A DNA stretch of 64,000 bases from Lishizhenia tianjinensis (GTDB lineage: Bacteria > Bacteroidota > Bacteroidia > Flavobacteriales_D > Crocinitomicaceae). The stretch is from positions 42,069-106,068 of the forward strand of contig CAMDLY010000001.1 in NCBI GenBank assembly GCA_945902115.1, given 5' to 3'. Shown in pieces: positions 25,380 to 33,690 of the stretch; position 1 is the stretch's first letter, and the number at the start of each line of letters is the position of its first letter. Both the position numbers and the translations under genes were made by a program. The notes below the pieces were generated by a model. The model was not told where the DNA came from. It searched no databases and worked only from the letters and a program-made list of their open reading frames with translations.

Positions 25380-27209
25380 ATGAGATTATTTTTCCTAACA
25401 ACTCTTCTTCTTTGCTGTAAATTTGGCTTAAGTCAACAATCAGAGAAATATATTCCAAGAGAGGCTGTCACTGTTTTTACTATTAATAATGAAAACTTAT
25501 TTCAAAAAATTTCAGTCGATGAGTTAATTACCTACGACTTTATGGAAGAAATCAATCAAGAATTATTTGATGGATCAACAAATGGCAAAACACTTAAAGA
25601 TGCAGGCATAGATTTTCAGCAAAAACTGAATATCTTTTATGGTAAAGACAATCAATTTGAAGTTTCTGGGTTCAGTTTCGGAATTAAAGACACCACAGAT
25701 TTATTTTCTGTTTTCGACGACTTTGAATTTATATCCATGTTAAATGGAGCTAAAGTCTACGGATCATTTTTTAATAAGTTAATCATTAAAGATAAGGATG
25801 CTTTGCTTATTAGGGTAGATCCTATTATGACCTATGTCGATAAAATTACAGACTCTATATGGTACGCTCAAGGAAACGAAAATCCATTTATTCAATATTT
25901 TGATGATAACGGAAATATTTTAGACGAAAAAGTTTATGATGAAAACGAGGAAACTACCAATGATTTTATTCCAGATGCTTCTGACGATCCAAACGTAAAA
26001 AACTACTATGAATTAAGAGACAGTATTGAGTCCGTCATTCAAAAAAACCTACAGTCTATGGTATTGGATGAAATCTATAATCAAAATATATCATTGTCAT
26101 CTACCGATAAGCATTTCGCGGAACAGATTACACACGACTCAGAAGGTATTTTTTATATGGATAATTCCAGAAATATCGATAAAGCTAATGGTCTTTGGTA
26201 TTTCGAAACAATTCTTCCGACGTTATACAATGACATTCGAGAAATTTACGACGGTAATATTATTCTAGGAGACATGACACTACTTGACAATTCAATAGAA
26301 TTTGATATCACTGCTTTGTATGGAGAGAAATTAGGATCCATTTACAAGGAAATGACCGATAGTAAGTTTGACAAGCGCGTTTTGAGTTATATACCTGAAG
26401 AAAGCACCGGTTATTTCACTTACAACATAAATTTAAGATCTGCCTACGAAAAAGCGTTCGAAGTAATCATGCCCATTTTAGAGGACGAAAAGAATGCTCA
26501 GATTTCTATGAATGTACTTACAATTCAATTATTGAACGAATTTGTAAATAAGGATGCATTGTTCGATACCTATAAAGGAAGTTTATTCGGCTCATTCAAC
26601 GGAATAAAAAAAGTCAAAACGAAAAAAATAGAGTTCTTTTATGATGAAGAAACTTTCGATTATGCAGAGAGAATTACGGAGGCCATAGAAGAAATGCCCA
26701 TTTTCACGATTGGATTTTCTACGAAACGTCCAGATATTCCAGAAAAAATACTCAAACATATAAGTCGTCTAACATCCCAATTAAAAAATGAAGGAGGATT
26801 CTGGTGTTTTCAAAACGCCATACTAGATGCTGCACCCTTGTATATGGTAAACACGAATGGATTATTTATCTTTTCTAATGATGCTGAATTTGCCAATAAT
26901 TATACGAAAGGATATGGCTCTAAAGCAATTTCACCGAAAAAGGCAAAAGCAATAAAGAAAAGTGGTTTTATGTACGCTAATTTTGATTTAAAAGAGACAA
27001 TTAATCGATTACCTCCAGATTTCTTTCCTGCACGCCAAAATGAATTCATACAATCACTGAAAGGAAAAACTGGTGTAATAGAGTTAGTCTCAAATGACAC
27101 TGATACGAAAAGAACCAAACTAAAAGTAAATTACAGTTATGCTTCGGGTGACAACTCTGCAAAGCATCTTTTAGATTTAATCAATGCTTTATATGTCGTC
27201 TATAAGTGA
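25380..27209 (+). CDS. Exported protein, DUF4836-like
   Basis: A 609-aa protein with a Sec signal peptide ending near FGLSQQ. It opens with YIPREAVTVFTINNENLFQKISVDEL, reminiscent of the start of DUF4836-type Bacteroidota envelope proteins, which often begin 'IP.DA..V..IN'. A second similar strand-helix unit occurs around residue 335 (SYIPEESTGYFTYNINL), suggesting an internal duplication. The sequence is acidic, rich in Asp/Glu/Asn/Ile, and has no catalytic motif. It lies 38 nt after the lipoprotein gene and 3 nt before the next gene. Confidence 0.5.
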   Translation: MRLFFLTTLLLCCKFGLSQQSEKYIPREAVTVFTINNENLFQKISVDELITYDFMEEINQELFDGSTNGKTLKDAGIDFQQKLNIFYGKDNQFEVSGFSFGIKDTTDLFSVFDDFEFISMLNGAKVYGSFFNKLIIKDKDALLIRVDPIMTYVDKITDSIWYAQGNENPFIQYFDDNGNILDEKVYDENEETTNDFIPDASDDPNVKNYYELRDSIESVIQKNLQSMVLDEIYNQNISLSSTDKHFAEQITHDSEGIFYMDNSRNIDKANGLWYFETILPTLYNDIREIYDGNIILGDMTLLDNSIEFDITALYGEKLGSIYKEMTDSKFDKRVLSYIPEESTGYFTYNINLRSAYEKAFEVIMPILEDEKNAQISMNVLTIQLLNEFVNKDALFDTYKGSLFGSFNGIKKVKTKKIEFFYDEETFDYAERITEAIEEMPIFTIGFSTKRPDIPEKILKHISRLTSQLKNEGGFWCFQNAILDAAPLYMVNTNGLFIFSNDAEFANNYTKGYGSKAISPKKAKAIKKSGFMYANFDLKETINRLPPDFFPARQNEFIQSLKGKTGVIELVSNDTDTKRTKLKVNYSYASGDNSAKHLLDLINALYVVYK

Positions 27210-27212
27210 CCG

Positions 27213-28544
27213 ATGTTAAGGAAAATCATTATTATTCTTTTACTTTCTTCAGGATTAGCCGTGCTTTTGTATTTAAAGCCTTGGAAAGAAGAGATTATAA
27301 AACCTCCTAGAATAGAGGATCGACTTCCTACTGCAGATTTTCTTGGCGTAATGAATCCTCTAGAGTTTGTGAAGGAAATGTCTGTTCTGATAAATTTTAA
27401 TAAGGTAAAATACAGACAGTTTTTAACTTACGACTTTTTACTCAGCCAATCACGCTCCTTGGGTATTAATTTACAAAATCCAGTTTTTTTATTTGGCTTT
27501 GAGAATGGGAATTGGGGTTGTGTAATTGAACTAAATGACGATAGTAAGATAGAAAAGGGACTGGAGCAATTGAGCTCAATTTTCAAACTTGAAAAAAGAA
27601 CGAAAAATGGTTTAGACTATATCTATGTGAAGTCTGGAAAGATATTTATTTTTCACGAAAAGGATTATTTGCTTGTCTATAAAGGCGATGATTTTTCAGA
27701 TGTGTTGTCGCAAATTCATAACTCCTCCTATGGAGATGTGAAATCTGAATGGATAAATTTCTTGAAAGAAAAAACATTTAAAAGCGAATCATTTATCATC
27801 TATTCAAACTGGAATAAACTGGCTGATTATGGCATAGAGAAAGGTATGTTTGCTATTGATAATGATTCAGTAAATATTAAACTTAAAACCTACTTAAAAA
27901 AAGTATCTCCATTTTATATATCGCAAAAGTCAGGGCCATCAATTACAAATTCTACTAAAGCAAATAAAAATAAAGCGGAAATTCACCTAAATATTCAAGA
28001 ATTCAAAAAGCATCCCGAAGATGCTTTATACAAAGCCGCTAACAAAATATCCAAACGCTATGGATTTCCATTTGCTGACTTTATTAACGCTTGGGGTGGG
28101 GATATGAGCTTTAGAGAAGGGGGTACGACCACAGCTACTGAAGTTTTTCTTGAAACTGAACTAGACGAGGAATTTAATCCCGTGTTGATAGAAAAAAATC
28201 GCCAACTAATTGTTCCAGCATATTCATGTCATCTTACATTCAATTCAAAATTTGACAAATTCTATAAAAAACTGGTAACAAAAGGCCTTGTTACTGAGGA
28301 GAATGACAAGTTGAGGTTCTTAATTTCACCAGCATTGATGAAAAAAAGAACTAAAAATAGCCTTTCGCTATACTCAGGTGTATTGCCTTCGATTAAAAAT
28401 AGTAAAGAAAATAGAGTTCAATGGACTTTCGGTGGCACAACGTATATTTTTACGATCGATACAATATCTGGTAATGAATTATACGGCACTATTGGCTTCT
28501 CCTCGCGGAGAATCTTGAATAATCAAAAAATTATTGTTCGCTGA
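27213..28544 (+). CDS. Membrane-anchored protein with DUF4836-like features
   Basis: A 443-aa protein with one N-terminal TM helix (IIIILLLSSGLAVLLYL) and no clear cleavage site, so it is probably an anchored periplasmic protein. It shows the same opening pattern as the preceding protein (LPTADFLGVMNPLEFVKEMSVLINF). This points to a shared fold and a possible tandem-duplication origin, inferred from the pattern only. No enzymatic signature is present. It is translationally close to the upstream gene (3 nt gap) and converges with the HNH gene, overlapping it by 14 nt. Confidence 0.5.
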   Translation: MLRKIIIILLLSSGLAVLLYLKPWKEEIIKPPRIEDRLPTADFLGVMNPLEFVKEMSVLINFNKVKYRQFLTYDFLLSQSRSLGINLQNPVFLFGFENGNWGCVIELNDDSKIEKGLEQLSSIFKLEKRTKNGLDYIYVKSGKIFIFHEKDYLLVYKGDDFSDVLSQIHNSSYGDVKSEWINFLKEKTFKSESFIIYSNWNKLADYGIEKGMFAIDNDSVNIKLKTYLKKVSPFYISQKSGPSITNSTKANKNKAEIHLNIQEFKKHPEDALYKAANKISKRYGFPFADFINAWGGDMSFREGGTTTATEVFLETELDEEFNPVLIEKNRQLIVPAYSCHLTFNSKFDKFYKKLVTKGLVTEENDKLRFLISPALMKKRTKNSLSLYSGVLPSIKNSKENRVQWTFGGTTYIFTIDTISGNELYGTIGFSSRRILNNQKIIVR

Positions 28545-29115
28545 ATCTAAGAATCGTCTTATGGATATGGGAAATACTACAGTTATACTTTTCGGATAAT
28601 TTTTTTAAGCTGTAACCTTTTAAATTTCTTAGTAGGTAAATACGTTTCTTCTGCACTGAAGTTAGAGGATCTTTTCGCCCTTGAGAAATATTACCACCTT
28701 TTGGACCATATTTCAACCTGCGCTTTAACCACAAATCTGCGTTGCTTCTTTTCCCGCTCTCGAAACCAGATTTTATAGATTCACTGAAACTTGACCATTT
28801 AAGATTACTCAATAAGTTATTTTCTACATTTCCATCAATATGCACGACTACCTTAAAATTAACAGGGTCAGGATTGAATAAAAAGGCTGAGGCTAATATT
28901 TTATGAGGATAGACAGTTTTTCTATTTCCATTATCGTCAATTAAATCAGCCATCACAAATTTGTTTTTAGGGTGTTTACGGAGATTTTTTAACTTACTTT
29001 CATAACGTACTAAGCGGTTATTCTTGAAGGATTTAACCCTGTCTAAAGACCGAATTCTCCCGGTAGAAGATACTTCGTAATTTGAAAATCCAGGAATAAC
29101 TTTCCACTCTTCCAT
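28531..29115 (-). CDS. Free-standing NUMOD4/HNH homing-type endonuclease
   Basis: A 194-aa homing-endonuclease-like protein. The N-terminal NUMOD4 motif is WKVIPGFSNYEVSSTGRIRSL (residues 4-24). The HNH nuclease core is VYPHKILASAFL then VVHIDGNVENNLLSNLKW, with the conserved histidine and the GN..NN..NL.W pattern. The C-terminal helix-turn-helix (TSVQKKRIYLLRNLKGYSLKKLSEKYNCSISH) probably binds DNA. It is not inside an intron or intein that I can see. It stands alone between the envelope operon and dusB, so it looks like a selfish genetic element. Confidence 0.82.
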   Translation of the reverse strand: MEEWKVIPGFSNYEVSSTGRIRSLDRVKSFKNNRLVRYESKLKNLRKHPKNKFVMADLIDDNGNRKTVYPHKILASAFLFNPDPVNFKVVVHIDGNVENNLLSNLKWSSFSESIKSGFESGKRSNADLWLKRRLKYGPKGGNISQGRKDPLTSVQKKRIYLLRNLKGYSLKKLSEKYNCSISHIHKTILRFSEQ

Positions 29116-29156
29116 GGAAAAAAAACAAACTCTTACACAAATTGTTCTTCGAAAAA

Positions 29157-30155
29157 TTAAATAGTTGAGAACTGAAATTCATCGGCGTTCACAGCAATGT
29201 AATTGAGTGTCTCTAGGATCTCATTGAGTTCATTTGAAACAACTAGTTTCGACCTAAAATCCTTGAAATGTGCTATGCCTTTAAAGTAGTTAGTATAATG
29301 ACGCCGCATTTCATTTATACCGAGGGTCTCTCCCTTCCATCGAATGCTCATCAACAAATGATCTTTGGCTACCTCTACCCTTTCAGCAATAGTCGGTGTC
29401 GGTAAGTGCTCACCTGTCTTCATAAAATGTCTTACCTCATTAAAAAACCACGGATATCCTATAGTTGCCCTACCAATCATAATACCATCGACACCATACC
29501 TATTTTTGTATTCTACCGCTTTCTCAGGAGAATCTATATCTCCATTTCCAAAAACCGGTATTCTCATTCTTGCATTGTTCTTAACATCGCCAATGAGCGT
29601 CCAGTCTGCGTCTCCTTTATACATTTGCTTTCTGGTCCTTCCGTGAATGGAAATTGCTTCTATACCAATATCCTGCAACCTCTCAGCCGTATCCACAACA
29701 AATTTTGTGTGCTCATCCCAGCCTAGTCTTGTTTTCACCGTTACGGGAAGATTTGTTGATTTTACGATTTCTGCAGTCATCTTAATCATTTTCGGAATAT
29801 CTTGCAGAATCCCTGCCCCTGCTCCTTTACAAGCTACTTTCTTGACAGGACAACCGTAATTGATGTCTAAAATATCTGGATTAGTTTTTTCAATTATGGC
29901 AGCTGCCTGCTTCATACTTTCTATTTCAGCACCAAAAATTTGGATCCCAATCGGGCGTTCATATTCATAAATATCTAATTTTTGAACACTTTTGGCAGCA
30001 TCTCTAATCAGACCCTCTGAAGATATAAATTCGGTGTACATTAAGTCTGCACCATATTTTTTACATAATGCACGAAAAGGGGGATCACTAACGTCTTCCA
30101 TTGGTGCAAGCAACAATGGAAATTCACCTAATTCAATATCTCTAATTTTTACCAT
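29157..30155 (-). CDS. dusB: tRNA-dihydrouridine synthase (DusB-like)
   Basis: FMN-dependent reductase that makes dihydrouridine in the tRNA D-loop. The 332-aa protein is a TIM barrel beginning LLAPMEDVSDPPFRALC. The catalytic cysteine lies in DINYGCPVKKV (about residue 100). Later, SIHGRTRKQMYKGDADW and the VDGIMIGRATIGYPWFF FMN-phosphate motif are typical. It overlaps manC by 14 nt and is likely co-transcribed. Subtype (DusB rather than DusA/C) is assigned from phylum expectation. Confidence 0.93.
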   Translation of the reverse strand: MVKIRDIELGEFPLLLAPMEDVSDPPFRALCKKYGADLMYTEFISSEGLIRDAAKSVQKLDIYEYERPIGIQIFGAEIESMKQAAAIIEKTNPDILDINYGCPVKKVACKGAGAGILQDIPKMIKMTAEIVKSTNLPVTVKTRLGWDEHTKFVVDTAERLQDIGIEAISIHGRTRKQMYKGDADWTLIGDVKNNARMRIPVFGNGDIDSPEKAVEYKNRYGVDGIMIGRATIGYPWFFNEVRHFMKTGEHLPTPTIAERVEVAKDHLLMSIRWKGETLGINEMRRHYTNYFKGIAHFKDFRSKLVVSNELNEILETLNYIAVNADEFQFSTI

Positions 30156-31233
30156 GCCTAAGAAATTCAGAAACTGTAACTGTTTTTAAGTACTCTTTTA
30201 ATTTTTGTTCATTTTCTGATTTCAACACCATGAACATATTATCTGACTCAACCACGATATAATCAGACAATCCGTCCAACAAAACTAACTTATTGTCAGA
30301 AACATTTATTAGACAATTTTTACTGTCGAATAAAAAGACATTTTTTCCAATCACTGCATTTCCAGACGAATCTTTCTCAAGGTGATCATTCAAGCTACCC
30401 CATGTTCCTAAATCACTCCAATCAAAATCTGCAAGAACTACAGAAACGTTTTTTGCATGCTCAAGAATAGCATAATCGATGGAAATATCCTCACATACAT
30501 TGAATGCATTTTGTACGAATTCTGCTTCCCGATCAGAGTAATAAGCTGTTAAGTCTTCCATGAAAAGTTTAGCTAAAGCTGGTTGGAAGGTTTTAAAAGA
30601 TTCAAGAATAGTTTTTGCTTCCCAAATAAATATCCCTGAATTCCAAAAAAAATTGCCTGCTTTTAAATATAACTCTGCATTCTTAAGCGACGGCTTTTCT
30701 CGAAATTGAAGAACCTTAGTGGCATGGCCGAATCTCCCTTTGGCAGTTTCATCGAACTCAATATATCCATAACCTGTGTCAGGTCTGGAAGGAGAAATAC
30801 CAAGCGTAACTAAATCACTTTCTGTCTTAGCTACATTCATGGCATTAACTAAGATTTCTGAAAATCTATTCTCATTCAAAATAAGGTGATCTGATGGAAG
30901 AACAACTAACATTGCCTCAGGGTTCTTGGCATAAATTTTAGCGGAAGCATAGGCCAAACAAGGAGCGGTATTTTTTCTTTCTGGTTCACATAGGATGTTA
31001 TCCTCTGGAATATTCGGTAGCTGTTTTTTTACCATATCCGCATATACAGAATTGGTTAAAATAAAAACCTGATTTTCGGGTACAGTATGAAGCAAGCGTT
31101 CATAGGTCAGCTGCAAAAGAGATTTGCCAACCCCTAATACATCTTGAAATTGTTTTGGATGATCAGGGGTTGACATCGGCCAAAAACGACTACCGATACC
31201 ACCTGCCATTATCAATCCATAATTATTATTCAT
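30142..31233 (-). CDS. manC: Mannose-1-phosphate guanylyltransferase
   Basis: Makes GDP-mannose for glycan and capsule precursors. The 363-aa protein carries the nucleotidyltransferase signature MAGGIGSRFWPMSTPDHPKQF and LVVLPSDHLI. The product region RPDTGYGYIEF and the EKP loop (QFREKPSLKNAELYL) complete the sugar-nucleotide pattern. There is no isomerase domain, so this is the monofunctional form. It overlaps the SprT-like gene by 8 nt and dusB by 14 nt, forming a three-gene operon. Confidence 0.92.
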   Translation of the reverse strand: MNNNYGLIMAGGIGSRFWPMSTPDHPKQFQDVLGVGKSLLQLTYERLLHTVPENQVFILTNSVYADMVKKQLPNIPEDNILCEPERKNTAPCLAYASAKIYAKNPEAMLVVLPSDHLILNENRFSEILVNAMNVAKTESDLVTLGISPSRPDTGYGYIEFDETAKGRFGHATKVLQFREKPSLKNAELYLKAGNFFWNSGIFIWEAKTILESFKTFQPALAKLFMEDLTAYYSDREAEFVQNAFNVCEDISIDYAILEHAKNVSVVLADFDWSDLGTWGSLNDHLEKDSSGNAVIGKNVFLFDSKNCLINVSDNKLVLLDGLSDYIVVESDNMFMVLKSENEQKLKEYLKTVTVSEFLRHGKN

Positions 31234-31852
31234 TCGTGTGATTTATAATTTGTGCTAATTTATGAATTAGGTAAGGCTTTTCTGTACCTACTTCTCGGCA
31301 AAGATAACGACTTCTCCTGAGCTTTCCTTTTACAAATTTCTTTCCGTTGATTTCAAAAGTGTCGCCTTCGCTCAAATCCTCTAGACTAATCACAACTTGA
31401 TTCGTTAGATTGTCATATTTTCGTAAAACTCTCGTAAGCTGAATATCCGAACATGAGGAAGCTTTCGTATTTACGAGAGACTTCATCAATGCGATCTTTA
31501 TTTCATCAGGTAATTTCCCTGAGTCAATTATGGGAATCAATAAAGATCTAAATTCATTTTTCCACTCTGGACCATGAGGTAAGATAAGAAAACCAAAAGA
31601 TCGAAAGGTGTTGAGGTGTGCTAACTCATGCAGAGCAGTGATCAAAAACGAATAACTGTTCAAATCTCCGTTCACCGTGATAGTTGGTATTTCTTGCTGG
31701 GAACTTACTCTGAAATCTCCGAGTTTCGTTTTTCTTCCTTTGACAATCTTAAATTTTACCTGTCCCTGGAGAATTAATTTTGCCAAATGAGTTTCAAATC
31801 CATCTGGCACGAACTTTTTTAAAACCAAAGAAAATTTCTCCAACTTATCCAT
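31226..31852 (-). CDS. SprT-like zinc metalloprotease domain protein
   Basis: A 208-aa protein with the zinc-protease motif HELAHL (within SFLITALHELAHLNTF). Its basic C-terminal part (KFVKGKLRRSRYLC) may form the zinc-ribbon half, as in SprT/Spartan relatives that degrade DNA-protein crosslinks. The track's TTG start (31861) lies inside a perfect TAATTTTG -7 box. The ATG at 31852, 6 nt downstream, is a better leaderless start. The gene opens the manC-dusB operon. Confidence 0.78.
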   Translation of the reverse strand: MDKLEKFSLVLKKFVPDGFETHLAKLILQGQVKFKIVKGRKTKLGDFRVSSQQEIPTITVNGDLNSYSFLITALHELAHLNTFRSFGFLILPHGPEWKNEFRSLLIPIIDSGKLPDEIKIALMKSLVNTKASSCSDIQLTRVLRKYDNLTNQVVISLEDLSEGDTFEINGKKFVKGKLRRSRYLCREVGTEKPYLIHKLAQIINHTNE

Positions 31853-31858
31853 GAACTT

Positions 31859-31866
31859 CAAAATTA
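31859..31866 (-). promoter_or_regulatory. -7 box TAATTTTG, leaderless-type, before the SprT-like gene
   Basis: Perfect TAnnTTTG on the minus strand, 6 nt before ATG 31852. Its internal TTG was taken as a start by the ORF track. Confidence 0.55.
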
Positions 31867-31919
31867 ATCAACTCGTGAACTAAAGCGACATTGGACTGAA
31901 AATTATATGTAATTTAGCA

Positions 31920-32663
31920 ATGAAAATAGTCATGCAGAACTTTGGTAAATACATATTGATGTTAACGGTTATACTCACCCGTCCGAAAAAGTGGTCTATT
32001 TTTTTCAAGCGACTTTTTAACGAAATTTCGAGTATTGGCGTTAATTCCATTCCTATAGTTGTCCTAATGTCAACTTTCATAGGTGGAGTAATTGCCTTAC
32101 AAACTGCATCGAACATGTCAAATCCCTTGTTACCACGATATACCGTTGGATATATTACACAATCAAGTACTATTTTAGAATTTTCACCGACTATTATTTC
32201 GTTAATCTTGGCAGGTAAGGTCGGATCAAACATTGCATCTGAAATTGGTACAATGCGCGTAACAGAACAGATAGATGCCCTTGAAATAATGGGCGTAAAT
32301 TCGTTGAATTTTTTAGTTTTACCGAAAATAGTTGCTGCTGTACTTTTCTTTCCGATACTCGTAATTATATCTATGTTTTTGAGTATCACTGGAGGATGGC
32401 TGGCCTTGATTCTTTCTGATTTGAGTACCACAGATACGTATGTTTTGGGTATACGCTATTCATTCATACCCTATCACATCGTTTACGCCTTAACGAAGAC
32501 AATTGTCTTTGGATTTATCATAGTCTCAGTGGCCTCTTTTTATGGTTATTACGTGAAGGGGGGGTCATTGGAAGTTGGAAGATCATCCACTCAAGCTGTT
32601 GTCATTTCTAGTGTATTTATTTTGATTGCGAATTTCTTGCTCACTCAAATGATGCTTTTGTAA
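31920..32663 (+). CDS. MlaE-family phospholipid ABC transporter permease
   Basis: A 247-aa inner-membrane permease of the MlaE/YrbE family, which moves phospholipids between membranes to keep outer-membrane lipid asymmetry. The core shows SIPIVVLMSTFIGGVIALQTA, GKVGSNIASEIGTMRVTEQIDALEIMG and five to six hydrophobic helices. The EIGTMRVTEQIDAL stretch is the family hallmark. It overlaps the ATPase gene by 1 nt (TAATG). The MCE-domain partner (MlaD) is not adjacent in this window. Confidence 0.92.
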   Translation: MKIVMQNFGKYILMLTVILTRPKKWSIFFKRLFNEISSIGVNSIPIVVLMSTFIGGVIALQTASNMSNPLLPRYTVGYITQSSTILEFSPTIISLILAGKVGSNIASEIGTMRVTEQIDALEIMGVNSLNFLVLPKIVAAVLFFPILVIISMFLSITGGWLALILSDLSTTDTYVLGIRYSFIPYHIVYALTKTIVFGFIIVSVASFYGYYVKGGSLEVGRSSTQAVVISSVFILIANFLLTQMMLL

Positions 32664-33430
32664 TGATTGAAGTTAAAAACATCAATAAGTCCTTTTCAGA
32701 AAATCAAGTTTTATTTGATATCAATGCATGTTTTGAAAAAGGGAAAGTAAATCTGATAATTGGGCAATCGGGACAAGGTAAATCAGTATTGGCAAAGTGC
32801 ATGGTCGGACTACATGAGGTAGACAGCGGAGAAGTGCTCTACGAAGGTAGGGACTTCACAAAAATGAACAGACAGCACAGAAGTGAAATAAGACAAGAAA
32901 TAGGAATGCTTTTCCAGGGAGCAGCATTATTTGACTCGATGACTGTAGAAGAAAATGTTATGTTTCCTCTAACGATGTTTACCAAAATGACCCGTGGAGA
33001 AATGACTAAACGTGCAGATTATTGTTTAGAACACGTCAATCTGGTTGGAAGAAATAAACTTTACCCTTCGGAATGTTCAGGAGGGATGCAAAAAAGAGTG
33101 GGTATTGCGAGGTCAATTGCCATGAATCCAAAATTTCTATTCTGTGATGAACCTAACTCCGGGTTAGATCCCCAAACATCAATTTTAATAGACGGCCTAA
33201 TTGAGCAACTAACCTCTGAATTAAATATGACTACCGTGGTGATAACACACGATATGAACAGTGTCATGGAGATAGGTGATAGCATCATTTTCATATATCA
33301 AGGAAAAAAATGGTGGGAAGGGAATAGAGAAAGTATTATAACCACGGATAACCAGGAGATATCGAATTTCGTGTATGCCTCTGATTTCATGAAAGAGATT
33401 AGGTCATCGATGCAAGAAAAAAGAAGATAA
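32663..33430 (+). CDS. MlaF-type ABC transporter ATP-binding protein
   Basis: A 255-aa ATPase partner of the permease. Walker A is GQSGQGKS (34-41), followed by a Q-loop, the signature CSGGMQKR and Walker B FLFCDEPNSGLD. The H-loop lies in VVITHDMNS. The C-terminus has a helical tail. It is translationally coupled to the MlaE-type gene. Downstream comes a promoter and tRNA-Leu rather than a third transporter gene. Confidence 0.92.
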   Translation: MIEVKNINKSFSENQVLFDINACFEKGKVNLIIGQSGQGKSVLAKCMVGLHEVDSGEVLYEGRDFTKMNRQHRSEIRQEIGMLFQGAALFDSMTVEENVMFPLTMFTKMTRGEMTKRADYCLEHVNLVGRNKLYPSECSGGMQKRVGIARSIAMNPKFLFCDEPNSGLDPQTSILIDGLIEQLTSELNMTTVVITHDMNSVMEIGDSIIFIYQGKKWWEGNRESIITTDNQEISNFVYASDFMKEIRSSMQEKRR

Positions 33431-33465
33431 ATTATCATTATATTTTTCAAATTAAATTTTGTTCT

Positions 33466-33473
33466 TATCTTTG
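33466..33473 (+). promoter_or_regulatory. -7 box TATCTTTG before tRNA-Leu/tig
   Basis: Perfect TAnnTTTG, about 80 nt upstream of tRNA-Leu. A -33 TTG at the standard spacing was not found. The box may drive tRNA-Leu and tig together. Confidence 0.5.
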
Positions 33474-33553
33474 CAACCCGTTTCAGTAGAGAGAATTTCC
33501 ATACAGAGACAAACGAAAATTGGCCAACGGGTCAAATTACAAAAGAAATTTAT

Positions 33554-33635
33554 GCGGATGTGGTGAAATTGGTAGACACGCCAGACTTAGGATCTGGTGC
33601 CGAGAGGTGTGCGGGTTCGAGTCCCTCCATCCGCA
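33554..33635 (+). tRNA. tRNA-Leu (TAG)
   Basis: Class II cloverleaf: acceptor GCGGATG/CATCCGC, anticodon stem CCAGA-CTTAGGA-TCTGG giving anticodon TAG, and a short variable arm. The T-arm is GCGGGTTCGAGTCCC. The discriminator A follows CATCCGC, and CCA is not encoded. It sits 55 nt upstream of tig. Confidence 0.94.
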
Positions 33636-33690
33636 CTAGAAGGTTTCGTGATAGCGAGACCTTTTTAGTTTAAAGGAAAAATAAAAAAAT

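Noticed and set aside
32762-32785. Walker A GQSGQGKS of the MlaF-type ATPase as an anomalous variant
   Set aside because: It still fits GxxGxGKS, so no anomaly is claimed.
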